From an uncultured Bacteroidales bacterium (GTDB lineage Bacteria > Bacteroidota > Bacteroidia > Bacteroidales > Paludibacteraceae), in assembly GCA_903929065.1 (NCBI GenBank), contig CAIYTJ010000065.1, forward strand, positions 1-5,642: 5,642 nt of DNA. The letters are read 5' to 3'. The notes under the pieces are model-generated. The model searched no databases and was not told the origin of the DNA. It saw only the letters and a list, made by a program, of their open reading frames with translations. Position 1 is the stretch's first letter. Each line of letters opens with the position of its first letter. Position numbers and translations under genes: made by a program. This document shows, piece by piece, positions 1 through 4,802 of this stretch.

Positions 1-49
1 CATGAATTATATGGATTTGGCAAAAGAATTAATTGCAAAACATAAATAA
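1..49 (+). CDS. parA: C-terminal end of a probable ParA chromosome-partitioning ATPase (5' end outside window)
   Basis: Base 1 is the last base of a codon. From base 2 the frame reads fifteen residues, MNYMDLAKELIAKHK, then TAA at 47-49. The identification rests mainly on context: parB starts 87 bases downstream on the same strand, and ParA (a deviant-Walker ATPase that forms dynamic gradients on the nucleoid and works with ParB) is normally encoded just before ParB. A short amphipathic, lysine-rich tail fits Bacteroidota ParA C-termini, but no catalytic motif is inside the window, so the family cannot be proved from these bases. Confidence 0.55.
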   Translation, partial: MNYMDLAKELIAKHK

Positions 50-53
50 TTGC

Positions 54-137
54 CAATTTTTTAATTCTCAATTTCCAATTAATCAGTTCAATTGGAAATT
101 GAGAAATTGGAAATTGGAAATTGACACATTGAAATTA
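54..137. repeat. Heptamer repeat cluster (CAATTTC / GAAATTG) filling the parA-parB spacer
   Basis: The spacer is made of a 7-bp unit in both orientations. GAAATTG occurs at 95-101, 103-109, 110-116 and 117-123, and GAAATTA at 131-137 supplies the A of the parB ATG. The complementary form CAATTTC is at 69-75, with a CAATTTT variant at 54-60. Put as a 12-mer, AATTGGAAATTG occurs three times (90-101, 105-116, 112-123; the last two overlap) and its reverse complement once (69-80). No Shine-Dalgarno sequence is present, as usual in Bacteroidota. The same unit family recurs before the alkaline phosphatase gene. Confidence 0.8.
65..105. other. Perfect 16-bp inverted repeat between parA and parB
   Basis: Bases 65-80 (TTCTCAATTTCCAATT) are the exact reverse complement of 90-105, with a 9-base loop at 81-89. 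Pairing stops at both ends: 64 A faces 106 A, and 81 A faces 89 C. The stem is AT-rich and has no following T-run, so it is not a typical intrinsic terminator. In the parA-parB transcript it would form a hairpin ending about 31 bases before the parB ATG. It could affect mRNA stability or parB translation, or simply be a by-product of heptamers lying in opposite orientations. Confidence 0.6.
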
Positions 138-1021
138 TGGCAAAAAATATAACCGGATTAGGAAGAGGTTTGGGTGCATTAATTGACACCGAAAACATAA
201 ATACAAGCGGTTCGTCGTCAATTAGTGAGGTGGAACTGGATTTGATCTTTGCAAATCCCAATCAGCCGCGCAGCCATTTCGATGAAGAAACACTGACAGA
301 ATTAGCTGCTTCTATTCGCGAATTGGGAGTTATTTCACCTATCACATTGCGTAAGAATGATGATGGAACTTACCTGATTATTGCCGGTGAACGCCGGTTC
401 AGAGCATCGAAACTGGTTGGACTGAAATCTATTCCGGCTTATGTGAAAACTGCTGCCGACGAACAGGTTATGGAAATGGCACTGATTGAAAACATTCAGC
501 GTGAAGACCTGAATGCCATCGAAATTGCATTGACTTTCTACCGCCTAATGGAAGAATACAAACTGACTCAGGAACGATTGAGCGACAGGGTAGGGAAGAA
601 GCGTGCCACCATTGCTAATTACCTTCGATTATTGCGTCTGCCGGCCGAAATCCAAATGGGAATCAAGGATAAAAAAATAGATATGGGTCATGCCCGTGCC
701 ATTCTTGGATTACCAGATCCGGCAGCTCAGTTGCATTTATACGAATTGATTTTAAAGAATGATTTTACGGTTCGTAAAGTGGAAGAACTGGTACGATTAT
801 ATTCGGAAACAGGTAGTTTTGATGTAAAAATTAAAGCTCAGGCAGCCCCAAATCCTGTAAAGAAATTAAAAGAATTTGAAGATTTACAACAACAGTTGAG
901 TCAGGTTTTTGGAACTAACGTTCAGTTTACCTGTAATCCGGACGGAAAGGGGAAAATCACCATTCCTTTTGCTAATGACGAAGAATTGAGCCGTGTGATG
1001 GAATTATTCGATAAAATCTAA
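137..1021 (+). CDS. parB: ParB/Spo0J-type chromosome-partitioning CTPase and DNA-binding protein
   Basis: Complete 294-residue ParB, a normal length for chromosomal members. In the known family, ParB binds parS sites, loads as a CTP-dependent sliding clamp around the origin region, and stimulates ParA to move sister origins apart. The N-terminus carries the RGLGALI motif (residues 10-16) expected for ParA contact. The CTP-binding domain spans about 31-125, with NPNQPR (40-45), GERRFRA (84-90) and ENIQRED (118-124). The parS-reading helix-turn-helix is about 144-165 (LTQERLSDRVGKK...TIANYLRLL). The last 45 or so residues form the predicted dimerisation domain. The ATG at 137 is chosen because it opens directly into the conserved N-terminus. 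No intact parS is visible in the window. Eleven bases separate its stop from the next gene, suggesting co-transcription. Confidence 0.97.
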   Translation: MAKNITGLGRGLGALIDTENINTSGSSSISEVELDLIFANPNQPRSHFDEETLTELAASIRELGVISPITLRKNDDGTYLIIAGERRFRASKLVGLKSIPAYVKTAADEQVMEMALIENIQREDLNAIEIALTFYRLMEEYKLTQERLSDRVGKKRATIANYLRLLRLPAEIQMGIKDKKIDMGHARAILGLPDPAAQLHLYELILKNDFTVRKVEELVRLYSETGSFDVKIKAQAAPNPVKKLKEFEDLQQQLSQVFGTNVQFTCNPDGKGKITIPFANDEELSRVMELFDKI

Positions 1022-1032
1022 AATCCGGCTCT

Positions 1033-1719
1033 GTGTTTAAAAATGCCAACATACTTGTTCTTTTTATATTCCTGATAACTTTTAGTGTTCAGGCACAGGT
1101 AGATTCCATTCAAAGCAAAACTCGAAAAGATACTGTCGCTACTTTATACAATCAGACTCTGATTCCTGCCAAAGTAATTAAACATATTGCTGATACTTTT
1201 AATTTGAAAACCTTTAAGCCCGATCCGCTGAAAGTGGTTTGGATGGCAGCTATTTTACCAGGCTACGGTCAGATAATGAACCGAAAGTACTGGAAATTGC
1301 CGATTGTGTACGGAGGCTTTTTGGGATGTGCTTATGCTATCAGCTGGAATTCAGGGATGTATCAGTCCTATTTTAATGCATACAGGGATATAATTGCTAA
1401 TGATCTGACTTCTCCCAATATTCTGCAATTAATTGCGCCCAGAGGGTATAAATCTGTTGCTGATTTTCCTGGCGGACAAGGCCAATTAACAACAGTGTTG
1501 AATACATCGCAGCAAAATTACCATCGTTATCGCGATTTGAGTATAATTATCACCGTAGGAGTTTATGCTTTATCCATTATTGATGCTTATGTTGATGCAC
1601 AATTGTATGATTTTGATATAAGCCCAGATTTGTCAATGCACATTCAACCGGCTTTACTAAGAAACCAATTTGGAGTTCCGAATACGCTTGGAATGCAGTG
1701 CAGCATTAATTTAAAATAG
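1033..1719 (+). CDS. DUF5683-type envelope/membrane protein, GTG start
   Basis: A 228-residue protein of unknown function that resembles the DUF5683 family of Bacteroidota. Residues 1-21 form a signal peptide or N-terminal membrane segment (hydrophobic 7-19, possible cleavage after VQA at 19-21). The family-like core runs from W70: PGYGQIMNRKYWKLP (76-90), then a hydrophobic stretch VYGGFLGCAYAISW (92-105), and later a second hydrophobic segment (169-183) followed by DAYVDAQL (184-191). Two membrane helices with the rest outside the cytoplasm is plausible. The start is GTG: the frame is closed by TAA at 1012-1014, and the next in-frame ATG is codon 71, which would remove the signal and cut into the domain. 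Its place between parB and a lytic transglycosylase suggests an envelope role, but that is inference from position. The family name is recalled from motif resemblance, not searched. Confidence 0.82.
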   Translation: MFKNANILVLFIFLITFSVQAQVDSIQSKTRKDTVATLYNQTLIPAKVIKHIADTFNLKTFKPDPLKVVWMAAILPGYGQIMNRKYWKLPIVYGGFLGCAYAISWNSGMYQSYFNAYRDIIANDLTSPNILQLIAPRGYKSVADFPGGQGQLTTVLNTSQQNYHRYRDLSIIITVGVYALSIIDAYVDAQLYDFDISPDLSMHIQPALLRNQFGVPNTLGMQCSINLK

Positions 1720-1747
1720 ATTGAACTTGCCTGAAAACACTTGAAGA

Positions 1748-3010
1748 ATGAATTTTAAAACCTTTCTCTCCATTTCTATATTTCTAATCATCAGTTCAAC
1801 GGTTGTGTTCTCTCAATCGAAAACTGATAAACTCGTTATATCTGATTCTACGCTAACCGTTCCTGGTGATTTTGATAACACACTTGATTACATGGTTCAA
1901 TCCTGGATTATCCAGCGGGCACAGCCTTCCAATTGCCGGTCGAGCAGTGATGTACTCAGTGTTTCGGACTCTGTTTACAAATTGCGTTTATCGAAAATGC
2001 CCTGTTTGATGGAAATGCCTTATAATCCGACAGTTCGTTCGTTTATCGATTTATATACTGTTCGCAAACGCCGTCAGGTAGAATATATGCTCGGGATGAG
2101 CAATTATTATTTCCCGTTGTTCGAACAGGTGTTGGCTGCCAATAATCTTCCACTGGAACTGAAATACCTGTCAATTATTGAATCGGCACTGAACACTACC
2201 ATTGTTTCACGCATGGGAGCAGCCGGTTTATGGCAATTGATGATTGGAACCGGCCGAATGTATGGATTGGAAATAAACAGTCTGGTGGATGAACGTTTGT
2301 CGCCGGTGAAAGCCACCAATGCTGCTGCCCGGTTTTTAAAAGATTTATATTCCATTTACGGTGACTGGAATCTGGTCATTGCTTCGTACAATTGCGGACC
2401 GGGAAATATCAGTAAAGCCATGCGCCGCTCGGGTGGTAAGCGTGATTACTGGACTATTTATCCTTTTCTACCCAAAGAAACAAGAGGATATGTACCGATT
2501 TTTATTGCTGCCAATTATTCGCTGCATTATGCCGCCGAACATAATTTATGTGCCGCCGTCGTTAATATGCCGGTGCTTACCGATACGGTTATGGTTCATC
2601 GCCGCATTCATTTGGAACAAATTGCCAACGTGTTGAATCTGCCGATTGAAGAGGTTCGCCTGTTGAATCCACAATACCGCAAAGACATTGTTCCCGGTGA
2701 TATTCGTCCCTATGAAATATGTTTACCGCAAAACTATACCAATACTTTTATTGAAAAGATTGACCTTATTTCGGCTTATAAGGCGGATGAATTAGTTAAT
2801 AACCGACGCAGTCAGATTGAAATTCAGCAGGCAGCCGAAAATTCAGTTCCGGGCGGTGCGGGCAAAGTGATTTATTATAAGGTAAAATCGGGTCAGACTC
2901 TGGGTGCAATTGCTGCCAAATACGGAGTTTCGGTGAAAAAATTGAAAGCATGGAATAATATCAAAAAGTCGACTATAAGAAAAGGGCAGATGCTGAAGAT
3001 TATTAAATAG
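1748..3010 (+). CDS. MltD-like membrane-bound/periplasmic lytic transglycosylase with LysM domains
   Basis: A 420-residue exported enzyme predicted to cleave the MurNAc-GlcNAc bond of peptidoglycan, leaving 1,6-anhydroMurNAc ends. A signal peptide covers about 1-22 (cleavage near FSQ; no lipobox cysteine). The transglycosylase (SLT, family 1 fold) domain is about 122-230: LPLELKYLSIIESALN places the catalytic glutamate at E145 (codon 2180-2182), followed by GAAGLWQL (157-164), a typical substrate-cleft motif, and ASYNCGPGNI (211-220). A conserved tail, PKETRGYVP (241-249), follows, as in MltD. Residues about 281-326 look like a degenerate LysM (IANVLNL, VRLLNPQY), and 376-420 are a clear LysM (KVKSGQTLGAIAAKYGV...LKAWNNI), expected to bind glycan strands. 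The gene starts 28 bases after the previous stop, consistent with one operon. Its TAG stop is also the first three bases of a heptamer array. Confidence 0.94.
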   Translation: MNFKTFLSISIFLIISSTVVFSQSKTDKLVISDSTLTVPGDFDNTLDYMVQSWIIQRAQPSNCRSSSDVLSVSDSVYKLRLSKMPCLMEMPYNPTVRSFIDLYTVRKRRQVEYMLGMSNYYFPLFEQVLAANNLPLELKYLSIIESALNTTIVSRMGAAGLWQLMIGTGRMYGLEINSLVDERLSPVKATNAAARFLKDLYSIYGDWNLVIASYNCGPGNISKAMRRSGGKRDYWTIYPFLPKETRGYVPIFIAANYSLHYAAEHNLCAAVVNMPVLTDTVMVHRRIHLEQIANVLNLPIEEVRLLNPQYRKDIVPGDIRPYEICLPQNYTNTFIEKIDLISAYKADELVNNRRSQIEIQQAAENSVPGGAGKVIYYKVKSGQTLGAIAAKYGVSVKKLKAWNNIKKSTIRKGQMLKIIK

Positions 3011-3049
3011 TTTATAGTTTGTAGTAAGTAGTAAACAGCAAGCAGTAAC
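3008..3049. repeat. Six tandem 7-bp units (TAGTAAR type) starting on a stop codon
   Basis: Reading in sevens from 3008 gives TAGTTTA, TAGTTTG, TAGTAAG, TAGTAAA, CAGCAAG, CAGTAAC. Every unit keeps A at position 2 and G at position 3, and T or C at position 1. The first unit contains the TAG stop of the transglycosylase gene (3008-3010). The array is imperfect, as if old or diverging from left to right. Its unit differs from the CAATTAC/GAAATTG family in the other two spacers, but the period of seven is shared. Confidence 0.75.
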
Positions 3050-3053
3050 CATT

Positions 3054-3061
3054 TAAATTTG
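3054..3061 (+). promoter_or_regulatory. Candidate Bacteroidota -7 promoter element for the merR-phosphatase unit
   Basis: TAAATTTG at 3054-3061 matches the Bacteroidota -7 consensus TAnnTTTG exactly. A TTTG at 3018-3021 is 32 bases upstream, too far for the usual spacing of about 19-21 bases to a -33 TTG, and no better -33 element is visible. Transcription would start near 3067-3070 and leave a leader of about 100 bases before the ATG at 3166. An 8-bp AT-rich match can arise by chance, so this is a weak call. Confidence 0.3.
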
Positions 3062-3079
3062 AAAGCAGGTTACAAAAAT

Positions 3080-3165
3080 AATTAGTCCTAATTAGTGAAA
3101 TTATCTCCCAATGGTCGCTGACCTTGGTTCGTTTTAATTCGTATAAATTCGTTTAATTAGTATCA
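3080..3165. repeat. Degenerate ~10-bp repeats with AATTAGT / AATTCGT core, ending at the merR start codon
   Basis: The core AATTAGT occurs at 3080-3086 and 3090-3096 (spacing 10) and again at 3155-3161. AATTCGT occurs at 3136-3142 and 3146-3152 (spacing 10), preceded by a diverged GGTTCGT at 3126-3132. The right-hand block, 3126-3163, is continuous with a period of 10, 10 and 9, and stops two bases before the ATG at 3166. The middle, about 3100-3125, does not fit the pattern. I see no open reading frame or RNA gene in this gap; besides the repeats it holds only the weak promoter candidate. Confidence 0.6.
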
Positions 3166-3489
3166 ATGGAAAAACTTTTTTATTCAATATCGGAAGTTGC
3201 GGCCATGTTCGACGTAAATCAGTCGAACCTGCGTTTCTGGGAAAAGGAATTCAAACAACTGAAACCTAAACGAAACGACAAAGGCACCCGGTTTTATTCG
3301 CCCGAAGATATTCAGGTTATCAAACAGATTATCTATCTGGTCAACGAACAAAAACTTACGCTCGACGGCGCTAAACGCAAGCTCAGACAGAAAAAAGACG
3401 TGATTGCCAAGCAACAGGAAGTGGTGGAACGTCTCAAAAGAATCAAAGTCGAACTGCAGGGAATCTCCAAAGCACTTTCGGCTGAATAA
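3166..3489 (+). CDS. Small MerR-family DNA-binding transcriptional regulator
   Basis: A 107-residue cytoplasmic protein with a MerR-type winged helix-turn-helix. The HTH covers about 6-25 (YSISEVAAMFDVNQSNLRFW), where this family has VNQSNLRFWE in place of the classical TLRYYE. The wing follows with P34 and GTRFYSPEDI (40-49). The rest is charged and helical: KLTLDGAKRKL (63-73), then a probable dimerising coiled coil from about 78 to 104. There is no C-terminal ligand domain and no cysteine, so it is not a metal or redox sensor of the MerR/SoxR type. Targets are unknown; MerR proteins typically twist promoters with long spacers. The ATG at 3166 leads directly into the HTH. The downstream phosphatase starts 53 bases after its stop, so the two may share a transcript, and autoregulation or control of that gene is possible but unproven. 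Confidence 0.9.
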   Translation: MEKLFYSISEVAAMFDVNQSNLRFWEKEFKQLKPKRNDKGTRFYSPEDIQVIKQIIYLVNEQKLTLDGAKRKLRQKKDVIAKQQEVVERLKRIKVELQGISKALSAE

Positions 3490-3491
3490 AT

Positions 3492-3547
3492 CAATTACCA
3501 ATTATCAATTACCAATTATCAATTACCAATTATCAATTTCCAATGAT
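3492..3547. repeat. Eight tandem heptamers (CAATTAC/CAATTAT) filling the merR-phosphatase gap
   Basis: Units in sevens from 3492: CAATTAC and CAATTAT alternate three times without a mismatch (a perfect 14-bp period over 3492-3533), then CAATTTC (3534-3540) and CAATGAT (3541-3547). The last unit contains the phosphatase ATG at 3543-3545. The array begins two bases after the MerR stop codon (3487-3489), so the spacer is essentially nothing but repeat. CAATTTCCAAT is shared exactly with 69-79 in the parA-parB spacer, linking the two arrays. The perfect copies suggest recent expansion or ongoing homogenisation. Confidence 0.93.
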
Positions 3548-4616
3548 TAAAACAAAGAAATATTTTGTCTTGATAATAATGCTTTTCAGCATTTTTCTTC
3601 AATCAGCCCATTCGCAGAAAACTCCCAAAAATGTTATTTTTCTGATTGGTGATGGGATGGGTATCGCCCAGATTTACTCCGGCATGGTGGCTAACGGTAA
3701 CCATTTGGAACTGGAGCGCTGCACGTACAGCGGGTTTTCAAAAACGTATTCTTCCAACAATTTCACAACCGATTCGGGTGCAGGCGGAACAGCACTGGCC
3801 TGCGGGGTGAAAACCAAAAACAAAATGATTGGCATGACGCCCGATTCGGTGGCGGTTCAGTCCATTTTGGAACTGGCTTCGAAAAATAAGCTATCAACCG
3901 GCATTGTGGTGGCTTGTGCATTGACCCATGCCACTCCGGCTTCGTATATTGCACATCAGGTAAACCGCGAGATGAACGAAGAAATTGCCACCGATTACCT
4001 GAAAACCGATATCGACGTGATGATTGGCGGCGGCCGGAAATATTTTGAGGACCGGACTGATAATCGTAATCTGACTAACGAACTGAAAGCTAAAAACTAT
4101 CAGATTGCCTATACGCTGGGCGATGTAAAAGCTATCAGCACCGGTAAACTGGCAGGCTTGCTTTACGACGACCAAAACCCGAACATGCCTGAACGCGGTA
4201 CCATGCTGCCGGATGCCACCCAGTCGGCTATCAATATTCTCAGCAACAACAAAAAAGGATTTTTCCTGATGGTGGAAGGCTCGCAGATTGACTGGGCGGG
4301 CCACGACAATAATTACAAGCAACTGATCAAAGAAATGCTCGACTTTGACCAAACGGTTGGGAAAGCACTGGACTTTGCCAAAAAGGATGGTAACACGCTC
4401 GTCATTATCACCGCCGACCACGAAACAGGCGGTATGACCATACTGGATGGAAAATTCGGGACCGATAAGCTGAAAGTGGTATTTACCAGCAAAAACCACT
4501 CAGGTGTTCCCGTTCCGGTATTTGCCTATGGACCCGGTGCCGAAAACTTTTCAGGCTTTATGGAAAACATCAGTTTTAAAGGCAAGATTGAAAAACTGCT
4601 GAAGCTGAAGAAATGA
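3543..4616 (+). CDS. Secreted alkaline phosphatase, PhoA superfamily, TAB5-like
   Basis: A 357-residue exported phosphomonoesterase that should release inorganic phosphate outside the inner membrane using two zinc ions and a magnesium. The signal peptide is about 1-24 (cleavage near AHS-QK). All family residues can be placed against E. coli PhoA: D37 in IGDGMG (metal), D77-S78 in TTDSGAGGTA (S78 the phosphorylated nucleophile, codon 3774-3776), T131 in THATPAS, R142 (the Arg166 equivalent), E245, D250 and H254 in VEGSQIDWAGH, D292-H293 in TADHETGG, and H319 in KNHSG. H129 and W251 occupy the Asp153 and Lys328 positions, the combination I recall for the Antarctic TAB5 enzyme; long stretches such as FAKKDGNTLVI and PVFAYGPG also resemble TAB5. 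The protein is shorter than E. coli PhoA and looks complete. The chosen ATG lies inside a repeat unit. No Pho-box-like site is evident. Confidence 0.95.
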   Translation: MIKTKKYFVLIIMLFSIFLQSAHSQKTPKNVIFLIGDGMGIAQIYSGMVANGNHLELERCTYSGFSKTYSSNNFTTDSGAGGTALACGVKTKNKMIGMTPDSVAVQSILELASKNKLSTGIVVACALTHATPASYIAHQVNREMNEEIATDYLKTDIDVMIGGGRKYFEDRTDNRNLTNELKAKNYQIAYTLGDVKAISTGKLAGLLYDDQNPNMPERGTMLPDATQSAINILSNNKKGFFLMVEGSQIDWAGHDNNYKQLIKEMLDFDQTVGKALDFAKKDGNTLVIITADHETGGMTILDGKFGTDKLKVVFTSKNHSGVPVPVFAYGPGAENFSGFMENISFKGKIEKLLKLKK

Positions 4617-4640
4617 CCCCCAAACCCCCAAGGGAGCTTA
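4617..4640. repeat. C-rich intergenic element directly after the phosphatase stop
   Basis: Immediately after the TGA stop the sequence is C5-A3-C5-A2-G3-AGCTTA. This stands out against the AT-rich surroundings and resembles the CCCCCTAAAGGGGG-type short dispersed repeats I recall from Bacteroidota intergenic regions. The G-run is shortened to three, so a full palindrome is not present and it may be a decayed copy. Whether it is a genome-wide repeat cannot be shown from one window. Confidence 0.4.
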
Positions 4641-4750
4641 AGAGCGGTTCTGTTAGTAACCTCTGGTAAGCGAAGCACAATCGAGGGATGAAGAATATAA
4701 ATAACTAGAAAGTTGATTTTCCGTTCGAATAGTCAAACAGGAAATCAACA

Positions 4751-4788
4751 AACAAAAAAAGTGAGGCATAAACCTCACTTTTTTTGTT
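4751..4788. terminator. Bidirectional intrinsic terminator between convergent genes
   Basis: Bases 4751-4766 (AACAAAAAAAGTGAGG) pair perfectly with 4773-4788 around a six-base loop, CATAAA (4767-4772). The GTGAGG/CCTCAC core is flanked by an A7 tract on the left and a T7 tract on the right, so the RNA from either strand ends in a GC hairpin followed by U residues. It lies 134 bases after the phosphatase stop and 14 bases beyond the stop of the minus-strand gene, so it can end both transcripts. A weaker, bulged hairpin (4712-4722 with 4740-4749) precedes it. Confidence 0.92.
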
Positions 4789-4802
4789 AGAAACATACTG
4801 TA

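Noticed and set aside
65..105. Inverted repeat considered as an intrinsic terminator of parA
   Set aside because: There is no T-run after the stem and no GC core, and parB follows closely without an obvious promoter of its own.
2203..2218. TGTTTCACG inside the lytic transglycosylase gene, resembling half of the parS consensus TGTTTCACGTGAAACA
   Set aside because: The second half (CATGGGA) does not match the palindrome, and the bases encode conserved residues of the transglycosylase domain. A single half-site is not a credible ParB loading site.
2107..2636. Open frames of 82 codons (minus strand) and 91 codons (plus strand) inside the lytic transglycosylase gene
   Set aside because: Both overlap the catalytic domain in other frames and show no domain or plausible separate start.
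3184..3501. A 105-codon minus-strand open frame opposite merR
   Set aside because: It mirrors the MerR coding sequence, starts within the heptamer array, and has no family features (low-complexity Phe-rich product).
3490..3547. Heptamer array considered as a CRISPR or plasmid iteron array
   Set aside because: Units are 7 bp and contiguous with no unique spacers, and no replication initiator or cas gene is nearby.
3894..4499. A 201-codon open frame on the minus strand opposite the phosphatase gene
   Set aside because: It lies wholly opposite a gene with every catalytic motif intact, its product has no recognisable domain, and it follows from the codon composition of the sense gene.
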